Below, piece after piece: positions 15,771 through 27,123 of a stretch of 64,000 nucleotides of DNA. The first letter of the stretch is position 1, and every line of letters begins with the position of its first letter. A program made the position numbers and the translations under genes. Source of the stretch: Tillus elongatus (taxonomy: Eukaryota; Arthropoda; Insecta; Coleoptera; Cleridae); NCBI GenBank assembly GCA_964006375.1, contig OZ023267.1:80485682-80549681 (forward strand), in the 5' to 3' direction. The notes below the pieces were generated by a model, which saw only the letters and a list, made by a program, of their open reading frames with translations, did no database searches and was not told the DNA's origin.

Positions 15771-15839
15771 AGTTGTTGTAATATTCGCATGTTATTAGAG
15801 AATGTAACGTTCCATGAATTCTAACCTAAAAATACAAAA

Positions 15840-16019
15840 TTTAAAAGCAGCATGTTGTTTTCTGGAATAAATGAGGGAGGGGCAGATTGAACCATTGAAG
15901 GTGGGGCACTTTCAACCAGTGGTTGAATGTGCCCCTCTTTGTTGAACGTGCCCCTGAAGTGCATTAAGGAAAATGATAATGCTTTTTAACTCATGTTTCA
16001 AAGGTATGTGCTATTTCAG
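15840..16019. promoter_or_regulatory. Subterminal repeat-rich 5' region of pogo element
   Basis: Contains GGGGCAGATTGAACC, GGGGCACTTTCAACC and inverted forms GGTTGAATGTGCCCC and GTTGAACGTGCCCC within 100 bp. Such repeats upstream of the transposase are likely binding sites or part of the element's end. The exact TIR boundary is not clear. Confidence 0.4.
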
Positions 16020-17477
16020 ATGGTGCGAGTAACAAAAAAAGACAGACAGAGCTAACATTCACGAAAATGAGATGAAAGCTGCAGTCGGAAAAGTTTTAAA
16101 ACGACGTATGTCTGAAAGAGAAGATGGCAGAAAATTCAATATAAAAAGAGACACACTCCATTCGAGAATTAAGAAATTGATACAAAAATATTTACCAGAA
16201 TATCTGTCAACTCTTTATAACGATGACTCTGGGAACGAAGGCAGTGATCCTGAAAAAAGGCGCCACTATTCTAGTAAATACATTGTATGTCAAGTGTTTA
16301 CAGATAATCAGGAAACTGAACTTGTAAAAAACATATTAAACCTGTTGGGATATGAATTACGGTTTAAATTATAAGCAAATCAGAACTTTGGCATTCGAGT
16401 ACGGGTCTATTTTACCAGAATGTAAGATTCCTAATCGCTGGAAGCTGAATAAGTGCGCAGGAATAGATTGGCTTAAAGGTTTTATGAAGAGAAATAAGCA
16501 GAAGATAAGTCTAATAAAGCCAGAGAGCACGAGCTACAGGCTTTAATAAAAGAAGTGTGTAAGAATTTTTTGAAAACTACTTTACCCTATTACAAAAACA
16601 TAAATTCAACCAGAACGCATTTATAATATAGGTGAAACTGGAGTAACTACAATCTTAAGGCCCGTTAAAGTTATTTCAACAGAGAGCAAAAAGCAGGTTA
16701 GTGGTTTTGTTTAATAGAAGAGCATATTTTAGATTAAAGGCGTGAAATCTAAAACCAATCCCTTTAAATTTCAAATAGATATCTGATATTTCTAATTTTT
16801 TACAGGTAAGCCAGAATGCATCTGCTGGAAGAGGAGAATTGACAACATTTGTAGGGATTATCAATGCTGTAGACAGTGTACTACCTCCAGTTTATGTGTT
16901 TCCTAGGGCACGTAATCCAGATGAGTATTTTATTGATGCACCTACTTGCAGTATAGCTTTAGGTAATCAATCTGGCTGGATAACTGGTGATTTGTTTATA
17001 CGCGTGTTGGAACCTACTAAAAGACACACAAACTGTTAAATAGAAAATCAAATATTATTACTCGACAATCACGAGTCTCATACAACTGTTGAGGCAATAA
17101 GATTTTGTCGTGAAAATGGGATAGTGATGCTGCCCTCACAGGTCTCACAAGTTCCAACCGTTGGATATGGGAGTTTTTGGATCTTTTAAGTCCTATTGCT
17201 CTATTACTTTTAATGACTGGGTGACTTCCAATCGTGGAAAGACAATCACAATTAGACAAATTGACCAACTAACAAAAATGGCTTTCCAAAACGCATTTAC
17301 ACCAAAAAATATAACTAAATCGTTTGAAAAACCTGGACTATGGCCATTAAATAGATTAGCTTTACAAGAAGATGAGTCCATACCAAGTTTTGTTAACACG
17401 GAAGATAATGTTGAAGAATTGCATCAAACTGCTGAAACAGGGTCGATATTTAAAGAAACATGTATCAATGAATCTAC
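16020..17477 (+). pseudogene. pogo/Tigger-family transposase, segment 1 (HTH to DDE)
   Basis: Reads psq-type HTH (FNIKRDTLHSRIKKL), the CENP-B-type HTH (QIRTLAFEYG, IPNRWKLNKCAGIDWLKGFM), start of the DDE domain (IYNIGETGV), an intron 16697-16805 with GT..AG ends, GELTTFVGIINA...PPVYVFPRAR, SGWITGDLF, LDNHESH (second catalytic Asp), then HKFQPLDMGVFGSFK and FTPKNITKSFEKPGLWPLNR. Frames break near 16350, 16545 and 17130, so it is dead. The reading resumes at 34082, 36900 and 39320, after three insertions. Confidence 0.9.
16697..16805 (+). other. Intron in pogo transposase pseudogene
   Basis: AAGCAG|GTTAGT...TTTTTTACAG|GTAAGCCAG restores the DDE reading between ...KKQ and VSQNASAGRGELT. Confidence 0.6.
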
Positions 17478-17863
17478 TCCATTAAGCATGTTAACTTACA
17501 AACGCTTACCGCAACGTTAGATAATTTACCATTAAGCAAGTTAAGTTTGCAACATTTCTAAATGTTTGCAGCCAAAAAACCAATGCAAACTTACAAATGA
17601 AACTTTAACATAACTTTCAAATGTAATATCTCCTTTGCGGGTTTTTTGTTTTTCTCCATTTGTAAGCTCACGTAAAGTTACAATTGTAATGTTTCTGAAA
17701 GTTTGTTTTAATTAGTAAACATTTATTTGAATTCCCTCCATTTTCGTATTTGTGTATGTTCGATCGTATGTCATCGTCGTCCAATAGCAACATACAACAC
17801 TAACGCCAACAACGAACTGACTCTGACAATGCGCCCGGTATTAATGATTAATGGCGGATTCTT

Positions 17864-17871
17864 GTTTATAT
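17864..17871. repeat. hAT target-site duplication, left
   Basis: GTTTATAT, repeated at 19953-19960. Confidence 0.85.
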
Positions 17872-19170
17872 TAGTGATGGGAAAAACGGTTATTTTCTAT
17901 TAACAGTTGAATCCGTTAAGGTTATTTAATAAAAACCGTTGAAAATAACAGCTTCAGTTATTTATCTGTTATTTTAAACTGGATAGTCGATCGATAGTAT
18001 CCTACATTCTCAAAGCTGTGAGCGACAGCGAGCACACTAGTATAAATGCATTGTATTTTTACCCCATTATTTCACGTAGTATAAAATCTCAAATTTTGTC
18101 GATATGAAAATGAAACAAAGGGTTAAGAAATTATAATAAGCGTGTCGTAAATCTTTTGCCACTCTGAAGTGAAACTGAAGTGAGTCTTCTATAAGTATTT
18201 ACTTAGATGTTTTAGGAATTATAAACTAGTCATTTTTAACAAATTTATTTTATGAGGGGTCTTTACGTAAATGTCAATGCCACAGCAAGAATCAATAAAT
18301 ATTGTTATTTATCACGTCTTGGGATGTTAGACGTTAGAACCTTTATTGCAAGGCAGCACTAGCTTCAACAAATAAATGCTTTATACACTACTACACTACA
18401 CAGGGAGAGGGAGTGATTCTAAGAACTGCATAACATAATGCAGCTCATAAAATTTCGGTCAAGAAATTTGCCTTTATTCTGTACATATGGTTTGTTATTA
18501 CATTATGCTTTTATTCTTTCTTAGGAGGATCTCTAGTTACATTTTCGATTTTCGGTTCACTGGTCATCTTTATCAGTACACTTTTAAAAACTGTGCAAAG
18601 AACAGCCAACAGTATAAAAAATTGAATTTGAGTTTGAGTTTAAAAGTTAAAAAAAAAATTGGAAGATATATAGTATTAATTGTTTATTCGTTATTTTAAT
18701 ATTCGTTGTTTTAAAATTTGTTAATTAGTTATAGTGTTAGTTTACTTTAAACCTTTGACTGCCAAGTTAAATTGTGTTTGCGTGCAGACAAGAGTGGTAA
18801 GAAATACTTAGTTACATATTTTTAGATTAAATTCAACAAAACCTTTAAATTTTTAGATTGTAAATTAAAATGGATTCCAAACGAAAAACTTCCATTATGT
18901 GGAATTTATTCACCCTCTTGTGATTACATTAAAGGGTTATAAAATCCTTTTAAAACTGCGATTTTGTTAGCCTTATGCATCTGCAAAATTTCGTTTTTTT
19001 TTAAATTATTCCTTAACAAAGAAATTTAATGAAAACTTCCTTTTTTGTCAAAATTTCAAAGGGCTGTAACGTGGAGGAGAAGGGGTTTCAAGAAAAACTT
19101 TATAAAAAGACACCCCTTATTTTTCGCCAAAGAATTACCCTGTAAAATTTTTCTCATCAATTTAGAAACA

Positions 19171-19234
<64 letters not shown>

Positions 19235-19952
19235 ATCATTATATTTTTTTAATCAATTTGATAACTATTATCAGACAAACGAAAAGGACGTGTTAACTGT
19301 TTTCTTGGGTAATGTATATAAATTTAAACATATAAGTACTTTAATTTCACGTGAAATAACCCTATTTTGCGTTGTCTATAGTGAAAGTAATAACACGTTT
19401 TTACAGCAATTAATCTTTTCACGCAACATTTTTTATTATTAAATATTTGGCTTTACATACTAGTGGGAAACTCAACTGTTTCAAAAATAACAACTTCCCA
19501 GTTTAACAGATTAATTCTGTGTAGTAGTGTCCGTATACCGTATCTCCATCAACAACCGGTTAAAATTAAAATTTAACCGTTTTATTGTACCGAAGATCCT
19601 ACGTTCCTAAAGCTGTGAGCGAGAGCGAGCACACTAGTATAAATAACCTGTTAAGTATAATGTTTTGAAGTAAAGTCCGCTCTATACTGTATACCCATAC
19701 ATATTTAGCATTCCCAGTCTCAAGGCTATTCATCCCGTTAAATGGTTAAATAACAGTTGCCGATGAAAACCGATGTTTATTCATCGAACCTAGTTGCAGT
19801 GGAACTGAAACAATTACGACTCCGAATTCTAGTTTAGTGTAAAAAGCGTTATTTTGTAAGCTGTTATTTTTATAAATCCATAACTGGTGGTTACCGTTGT
19901 GGCTCGGCAACCGTTTAAAAATAACCGACTGTTAAATAACGACCCATCACTA
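17872..19952. mobile_element. hAT-type DNA transposon, non-autonomous
   Basis: Terminal inverted repeats TAGTGATGGG and CCCATCACTA, plus a perfect 8 bp target duplication (GTTTATAT), are hallmarks of hAT elements. Subterminal AACCGTT/AACGGTT words are frequent. No transposase frame is visible. Two internal direct repeats of about 50 bp (around 18003-18050 and 19603-19650: AGCTGTGAGCGA.AGCGAGCA, CACTAGTATAAAT) suggest an internal duplication or a nested second hAT. A TA tract (19173-19231) lies inside. Confidence 0.85.
19173..19231. repeat. (TA)n microsatellite
   Basis: Pure TA repeat of about 59 bp inside the hAT element. Confidence 0.96.
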
Positions 19953-19960
19953 GTTTATAT
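19953..19960. repeat. hAT target-site duplication, right
   Basis: GTTTATAT, identical to 17864-17871. Confidence 0.85.
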
Positions 19961-20284
19961 TATATTTATGATATCATAAGCTGTTATTTGATCTATGTCT
20001 ATTTATTTTTCTGGATGTTTTAAAGATTGAACAATCTTATTGTAGCATGAATTGTTTGAATTTTGGGTAATTAAGTAATTCGTTGTCTGGAGTGTAGATA
20101 ATGAAACATGGAGTATATCAGCAAACATATCAGGTAAGAATCCCTAAAACAGCGGCCATCCTTGGGAACCGTCTACTTAACGATCGCCACCTAATTGCTA
20201 AATACGAATTTTGCTATGTCCTTAGAAGCAGCCTGGAGATGTCTTACCTGGTCACACCAATTCATTTTAAAACGTTAAATATGA

Positions 20285-20640
20285 TTGATCTATAGAAGAA
20301 TTAGGCTTATCCAGAGCAATCGACATCATAAGGAACAGTACAGTACCCATCAAGTTGCCAGGATTGCTTATTTTGTACATTGTCGCAGTATCCTATCGTA
20401 TGGAACATTCATATGGGTTAACTCGTCAGCAGCGGAACATGTGTTTATCATGCAAAAAAGAGCAATAAGGACAGTGAATGATAAAGCCCGCAACATCAAT
20501 ACCAGGTGCAGGCATGACTTAAAATTCAGTTGCACAAAAAGGAGAAAACAAAGCAGATGTTTGATTACTTGGGAATCAAATTCCTCAGTTTTTTACCTAA
20601 TGTTATTAAGATGCTTCCACTAACAAGATTACAGTAGACA
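20285..20640 (+). pseudogene. LINE RT C-terminal fragment in TIR element copy 2
   Basis: Reads IAYFVHCRSILSYGTFIWVN, AEHVFIMQKRAIRT, then NINTRCRHDLK: the conserved tail of LINE reverse transcriptases. Compared with 22735-23195 it lacks about 110 bp between QKRAIRT and NINTRCRH. Carried as cargo by the DNA element. Confidence 0.7.
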
Positions 20641-21461
20641 CTAGTGGATGTTATAAAACAAAAACCAAGATGAAGGAATTTATTGGTGCTCTAAACTAAT
20701 GTGTAGTGTGTGTGTGAGTGTGTTAGGCAAAAGCTTTGGAAGGCAAGTTACACTAGCTACAGACTTTTTTATATATACATAATTCATTGTAGTCATAATT
20801 TTGTTTTACTTTAATTCAATGTTACTGAATGTACACAGTACTATACTTACCCGATAGGGATAGTTACAACATATGCGTTAACACTTTCTGAGAGTGTCAC
20901 CATACTTAAGCTATTTTCGCATTGCAGTTGTATTCATTTCCATGCGCTTGATTTATCCATTGCATATTATACGTTTGCTTAATTAAACTTTCTCTAAAAT
21001 CGAAATGAACGCACCATTTTAGATAAAAAAATTCACAATGGTATTTGATGTGTTGACTTTATTTTATGTCATATATGTTACCACATATTTTAGAAGCTAA
21101 AAAAGTTCTCGCCTCTCAAAATAAGTAATGCTACTTCGTTTTTGTTATTGGTGTTTCACACATTTTCCTAGACGACACAGTTATTTAGTAAAACAATATC
21201 AAAAACAATTAATTGGTATTCATTTAGAAAAAAGAATTTTTGAAATTGGTCAATTAATAACGATATAACGAGTTCAAGTTATCAATTTTGTCGCTGAGTT
21301 TTGACTAGAACTGCATTTTAGGCTTAACATGGACACTCGCTAAATGTCTTAACTATCTCTATATAGTAACTATAGTCGGTACTTATAAAGACAGTGACTT
21401 ACCATGTACATTTGATGGTCAATAAAATCTATATATCTATCAGCAGAAATGAATAATATGT

Positions 21462-21463
<2 letters not shown>

Positions 21464-21512
<49 letters not shown>
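21464..21512. repeat. (TA)n microsatellite
   Basis: TA tract of about 49 bp at the place where copy 3 has a tract at 33134-33226 and copy 1 only a short AT word (about 13465). Confidence 0.95.
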
Positions 21513-21515
<3 letters not shown>

Positions 21516-22734
21516 GTATAAATACACCTATACCTATATTCAGTATTAAGTTGTAGTCTTTTAAAAAAGCTATACAGTATGTACCATATTTGAAAAATGA
21601 CTTCATCGATAATTTCTTTAAATCAACCCTACGTTTTTGTTGACTATTTTTAAAGTTCTTACATGTGAAGTTGTAGAAAACCAGCAGTTTGTATTCATTG
21701 ATAATTACACAATTTTTTTTCGTGCAATCAACTCAAAATTTATAATAGAAATTTGAAATTTGGTGGTTTGGTATTGCTTGGTGTGTACTTTAAAAATAGC
21801 CAACAAAAAGCTAAGGTTGTCATTTACAAAAATTATCAATGACATTTGACACAAATTGTATAATATATTTTTAAAAAGATTGTAACTGAGAATATTATCT
21901 GACTCCGAGCATTTTTGAAAAGAAATCTGAAGTAGATTAATTGGAATTATCCCAAGTTACAAACTTGCACTGTATATATAATATATACAATTGCAGATAA
22001 GTTGCAAATGTAAGTTTCAATTTTACAACTTTGCTAGGCCCTTTTAAAATTGAAGCTTACTGTAAGCTTACATTTGTAAGTATAAAGAAAGTTTGTAACA
22101 GCTCACTACAGTAAACTTGCAGTAAAGTTACAAAAGAAACACTTACATATGTAAAATCACTGGGGGAGGGGGGGGGGGGGGTGTCGTTAAGATTTGCCAT
22201 TTGCAACAAACTTGAAGGAAGCTTTCTGCAAGTTATCTATCAAACTTACACTTGCTTTGGCAAAGATTCTGCAATGTTAATGCAATATTACCTTGCTCAG
22301 TGGGCATCATCATAAGTTGTTATGTGATCTATATCTATTTATTTTTCTGGAAGTTTTAAAGATTGAACAATCTTATTGTAGCCTGAATTGTTTGGATTTT
22401 GGGTAATTAAGTAATTCGTTGTCTGGAGTGCAGATAATGAAACATGGAGTATATCCACAAACATGTCAGGTAAGAATACCTAAAACAGCTATATACTAAA
22501 TACATGTGTAAATTCAATAAAATTAGTCACTTTTCTGCAGCATAATTAAATTTTGGTATGTCGCTATTGGTGAATTATTCTAAAATGGCTGCATTTATAT
22601 TTTTCTTTCTTTTTATGAAATATACTCAACGAAAAAGAAAACCTAATTGTTAAATATAAATTTTGTTGTCCTTAGAAGTAGCCTTGAGATGTCTTACCTG
22701 GTCAGACCAATTCATTTTAAAACGTTAAATATAT

Positions 22735-23195
22735 AAGCACGAGGCTTATCCAGAGCAATCGACATAAGAACAGTGGAACAGTACAGTACCCATCAAGCTG
22801 CCAGTATTGCTTATTTTGCACATTGTCGCAGTATACTATCGTATGGAACATTTATATGGGTTAACTCGTTAGCAGCGGAACATGTGTTTATCATGCAAAA
22901 AAGAGCAAAAAGGACATTGTGTGCGTAGGTCCAAGAAAAAGCTGCCCTGGTGTGTTCGCGGCCAATGGGATACTTAGGTACCCTTCCAGTCATATTCTTC
23001 TTAAGTATATGTATTCAAAATATCCAGTGAATGATGAAGTTCGCAACATCAATACTAGGTGCAGGCATGAATTAATAATACAGTTGCATAAAAAGGAGAA
23101 AACAAAGCAGATGTTTGATTACTTCGGAATCAAATTCCTCAATTTTCTACCTAATGTTATTAAGATGCAACCACTAACAAGATTACAGTAGGCAC
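22735..23195 (+). pseudogene. LINE RT C-terminal fragment in TIR element copy 3
   Basis: Longest version of the captured LINE tail: LSYGTFIWVN, EHVFIMQKRAKRT, VGPRKSCPGVFAANGILRYP, then NINTRCRHELIIQL, FDYFGIKFLNFLPNVIK. Frames are interrupted and there is no RT core. Confidence 0.7.
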
Positions 23196-23363
23196 TAGTG
23201 GATGTTATAAAACAAAAGCCAAGGTGAAAGAATTTATTGGTGCTCTAAACTAATGTGTATAGTATTACATATTACTTTTAATCATTCTTTGTAGTGTGTG
23301 TGTGTCTGTGTGTGTGAGTACGTTAGGTAAAAGCTTATGAAGGCAAGTTCCACTAGCCACAGA

Positions 23364-23365
<2 letters not shown>

Positions 23366-23455
<90 letters not shown>
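23366..23455. repeat. (TA)n at left junction of 8.8 kb insert
   Basis: TA tract exactly where copy 3 is interrupted; partner tract at 32277-32340. Confidence 0.96.
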
Positions 23456-23456
<1 letters not shown>

Positions 23457-24170
23457 GTATAAATGGCATGTTATGTAGCCCACTATATGGACGGAGCGTT
23501 GTTCCACCCGTCGCTTAGGAAAAGTATGTAACGATTTAAATACGTGTATTTCGCTACTTTGTCTAGCACTTTAATGAGCAACCAGAGAGGGGTAATGTCG
23601 GAAGAAAGACTAAAGTTTTATACATTTTGAATACTTTGTATGGCCCTCTATATATTAATATTTCGCTATTTAGCCCCCTTGATATATATGTGATATGCTT
23701 AGCACGTTGTTCGGCCCAGCAGCGTTGCCTATGTAGTTGCGTACTATTAATAGCCTCTCACATGTTTTTCTACATTTCCGTGAACCAGAACTGTACTACT
23801 CACATGTATTCTGAATGTATCTTTTGTATTCTGAAGTTGCGTTTAGTGGTTGAAGGACGAATGACGTCGAAAATAAAACGCTCTTCAGAGATGTATCCAA
23901 GCCGTGGAGAGATGTTAGTGTCGATGGCTATTAAAAAAGTACTTATTAAAATAGTCTAAATTCTACCCTTATATTATAGTTAGTACCTTTCATGTTGTAT
24001 TTGATAAATTAAAAAATAATTTAGCTGTTGACATCAAAAAAGATTTATTTGTTTTTGGGTTAGCAGTTACTCATAAGAATATGCAGTATATACTAAGTGA
24101 ATATTGGAGCCTGTGATGAGCACTGATAAATACACTTGGTGAACCCAAATCACCACAACACATTTTTTAA

Positions 24171-24217
24171 AGACCTGACGATCATTTCACTAACAAAGTT
24201 AGCGTCATCAGAGGATG
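24171..24217 (-). ncRNA. Hammerhead ribozyme motif, family B, left arm
   Basis: Minus strand: CCU-CUGAUGA-C-GCUAAC-uuu-GUUAGU-GAAAU-gauc-GUC-AGG. The core CUGAUGA and GUC site are canonical, helix II is 6 bp and helix I starts CCU/AGG. GAAAU replaces GAAAC, giving a U.G in helix III. Confidence 0.7.
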
Positions 24218-24239
24218 AAAAATTCTTCAATTGTTTTTT

Positions 24240-24286
24240 CATCCTCTGATGACGCTAACACTGTTAGTGAAACGATCGTCAGGTCT
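24240..24286 (+). ncRNA. Hammerhead ribozyme motif, family B, right arm
   Basis: Plus strand: CCU-CUGAUGA-C-GCUAAC-acu-GUUAGU-GAAAC-gauc-GUC-AGG. All conserved core bases (CUGAUGA, GAAA, GUC) are present. One extra base (C) sits between CUGAUGA and helix II. Best preserved family B core on the plus strand. Confidence 0.75.
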
Positions 24287-24339
24287 TTAAAAAGATGTGT
24301 TATGGTGATATGGGTTCTCCAAGTGTACTTATGCAGTAG

Positions 24340-25318
24340 CTAATTACTCATTAACTTATTATTTCCACATCGTCTTACATGTAGAAGTATAGGTAATGAT
24401 AACGGAACGGTCAAATTGAATTTTTGTGTGTAAAAAGTCCCAAAACATATAATGTAATGAATGACTTTAGTAGTCTTTCAAGCTAATGTGTATGTTACAA
24501 TTAACAATAGTTGTAAATAAAAGGAATAGCAAAAATACTAACACCTTTAGGAATTAGTTTTGTTGATCATCTCACCTGTGGATTTTTTAAGTTAAAATTT
24601 TTGCCAATAAAAAATGTTCGGGTAATCTAAAATTGATACGAAAAAATCAGCCATTATCATGTGACTTTGCTAAGTCATCCTTGAGTCGCCACTGCCCAAA
24701 TTTTTTATAATGTGTTTTATAGGAAAATGTGCTTTTAAGGTCTATAATGACAAGTAATAATGTTTTTAAAGTTTGAGAAGTATTTGGAGATTTAATTAGC
24801 AGTTAGTAATGTAGGTTTCTTTAATTTGACATGTTACAGCGCAATGTAAAAAATATAATAGGCTACCTAATAATAGTGACATCCCCCCTTTTATTCACGC
24901 GCCATACATAAAAAAAACAAGCACCGACTATTGTGATTTTAGATCAGTCACTTTACAGGGTGGAAATGGAAGTAAAATGCCAACTGGTAAAAACGGCGCA
25001 AAGTTTTTGCAATGCCATATTCGATCCTTTAGCCTCATGTATAAAAAATCCAAGCGCAGGAAGTGTGTTACGTATATTAACGACTTTTCAGAAAAAAATT
25101 TTAGATGCCCATAATTTAATTTAACATTAACCTAAAAACTTTAGTTTTGTAGTTCCAAAAAAATTCAAAAGTAGAATCGAGTCTTTCTTTTTTTGGAAAG
25201 ACTGCTTTTGGGCTGATTTAGGAAATTTTTTAAGCTATTTACACAAAAAATACCTACTAGGTTTGAGCAAAATCAGGTAATCATTTTTCAAGCTGTTACT
25301 ATTTTTTCAACTCTATAA
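24340..25318. other. Non-coding stretch with a family C fragment
   Basis: Bases 24360-24440 match the start of the family C repeat (TTTCCACATCGTC.TACATGT, AAAACATATA). The remainder has no recognisable gene or repeat. Confidence 0.45.
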
Positions 25319-25320
25319 CT

Positions 25321-25480
25321 TCAGCCTCGGTGGCTCAGTGAAGAAATATGTACTTCCAAAGTCAAGCGCTCTAGGTTCGAAGCCCGACCGTTGATAAGTA
25401 AAAACTCGTTGATTATGTGTTTGGTAAATTTTCCCGGGTGGTGAGATAAAACTATTCCCTAGCATCGGTGTTTAGCTATC
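25321..25480 (+). mobile_element. tRNA-derived SINE
   Basis: GCCTCGGTGGCTCAGTG is a pol III A-box context and GGTTCGAAGCCC a B box, spaced about 40 bp apart. The intervening sequence does not fold as a good tRNA, and a unique tail follows (CCCGGGTGGTGAGATAAAAC). A relative with the same GCCTCGGTGGC head lies at 63270-63345. Confidence 0.6.
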
Positions 25481-26545
25481 GTCGCGAAAATAGGCTTATG
25501 TTAAATAAGGTAAAAAACAAAACTAAACTAAACCTATCAAACTCATATACAAGTACTATTTGAGAATCAGTTAAATAACTGTAATCAAACAGGTGGTATA
25601 TTTGTCCTATCAAACATAAAAATAAAAAATAGCTCTCAATAACATCTGAGCAACAAATTGTGTTGCCGACAAACATTTTTCTTAAATTCATTTTTATACT
25701 AAACATTGTAGCTTGGTACAACTAATAAAACTGCTGGGAATAATAAGTACATATAACATAATTTCCTGTTTTATATATTTACTAAATAGTTGTTAATATT
25801 CTTTAGGTCAACCATCAAAAAAAATATTTATCGAATAAGTTAGAATGACAAGTATGTAATATAAATTGTTTATCATGGCACACTTGCCTTAACGTTGACG
25901 TTCAACCATAGTATAAGGAAAAATTATGCTGTGTTATGTTTTTGAATGTCTCTAAATACCTCAAAAACTGTCCTTTTTAGCTATAGGAAATAACCAATAT
26001 AGGTCGGAAAGTTATCAAAAAAAAGGAATCAGTTGGAACTGCAAGTTCATGTATGTCCCTTTTAAAATAAGACACTGATTAAAGGCAGAAGTAGTCAAAG
26101 GTTGGCGCTACCCCGCTGACCATTAATATTTTCAAATCAATTTTCAAAGAAAACTATAAGAGATAGGTATAGGGTAATGTATACTTAGAAGATAGGGAAT
26201 TTAACGCCGAATCAGATGCTGGGGACATATGGGTACCCTTTTATTAAAAAAATCAATTTATCCTGATTGAAAATTTTCAAATTCAAATGTATTTTATAAA
26301 TAACAGTTATCTTAAAATCGTATTGTGTTTATAACAGTATGTATAAAATTTTACGCTCTATTGGATAGTGAAAACCGCATGTTTCTGTCTTGCATGTCTT
26401 TAAAGATATCGGAATTTTTCTAAAGCGCTCCAATCGTAACTTTTTCTACAAAATGGCAAATAAATCCGAAACGGTACAAACTAGCCCGACTATGTTGTCA
26501 TAAAGTGGCCCTTAAATTGAAGGTGTAATTCAAAAAGCTAATAAT

Positions 26546-26736
26546 ATACAGGGTGTTTCATTTAAAAAAACAAAGTTTGTGTCGACTTCCGGTATAACCG
26601 GAAGTGCAGGCTAATTGAAAATATTTTAGTTAGAAAGATCAGTATCAAAAACGTGCGGATACAAATTTTCAGAATTTAAATAGATATAGTTCTCCAGAAA
26701 CGTCTAATAGGCCACTCACCGTGAAGTACCCTGTAT
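26546..26736. mobile_element. MITE-like element with ATACAGGGT ends, 191 bp
   Basis: Starts ATACAGGGTGTTTCA and ends GTGAAGTACCCTGTAT; the ends are inverted repeats with one insertion or deletion. An internal hairpin ACTTCCGGTATAACCGGAAGT lies near 26584-26604. No coding. Confidence 0.6.
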
Positions 26737-27123
26737 ATTTGCGGAGATTGTGTTAACTAGGCTTTTTCAGGAAAATAAACCACTTCATAGAATTTGTTAG
26801 AAAACATAAACCAGTTATTTGTTTTGTTAAATACAGTAGGTACTAATACAAATGCAGCCGGTTAGGTTTCATTTTTTTAAGCTAACTTTCTGAAGCACAC
26901 AAGCTAGTTTAGTAAAACAGTGCAATATCCCGACAAAATTATATTTTGTTATAAGCTAGTTATTTTACAACTATTTTTTTGCACATTTTAGTGAGTACTT
27001 TAGGTAAATTAATTTGAAAACTTTTTAAGTACTTAACGCTTAGTAAAAGCAAAATAAATAACAGGGTTTGAGCTTTTTGACATATTAGGTTGTAAACATT
27101 CTTAAACAAATTTATTTCCTAAT

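Larger units (their letters stand above)
17478..22304 (-). mobile_element. TIR DNA element (CCCACTGAGCAAGG family), copy 2, with hAT inside
   Basis: Inverted relative to copy 1: 17478-17863 matches the reverse complement of 15658-15280, and 19961-22304 matches that of 15280-12601, ending GCAATATTACCTTGCTCAGTGGG. A hAT element with 8 bp target duplication interrupts it at 17872-19952. Its left end CCATTAAGCATGTTAAC is more diverged than its right. It inserted into the pogo transposase gene. Confidence 0.75.
24089..24329. mobile_element. Family B PLE-type hairpin with ribozyme pair
   Basis: An inverted repeat: GAGCACTGATAAATACACTTGG...CACCACAACACA, AAAGACCTGACGATC on the left matches, reversed, GATCGTCAGGTCTTT, TGTGTTATGGTGAT, CCAAGTGTACTTAT on the right. 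TATGCAGTA at 24080-24088 and 24330-24338 is a possible 9 bp target duplication. Each arm carries a hammerhead motif and no protein is encoded. A sister at 49794-50030 has a 12 bp duplication. Confidence 0.7.

Noticed and set aside
17161..17520. Complete small gene of 119 codons
   Set aside because: It is the frameshifted end of pogo segment 1; its last ~14 codons lie in the inserted TIR element.
23627..23959. 110-codon Cys-rich frame near the left end of the 8.8 kb insert
   Set aside because: No domain, no splice context and no paralogous frame at the other end; likely chance.
25321..25390. tRNA gene
   Set aside because: A and B boxes are present, but the acceptor and anticodon arms do not pair; it is a SINE head. 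The same applies to 55550-55612 and 63270-63345.
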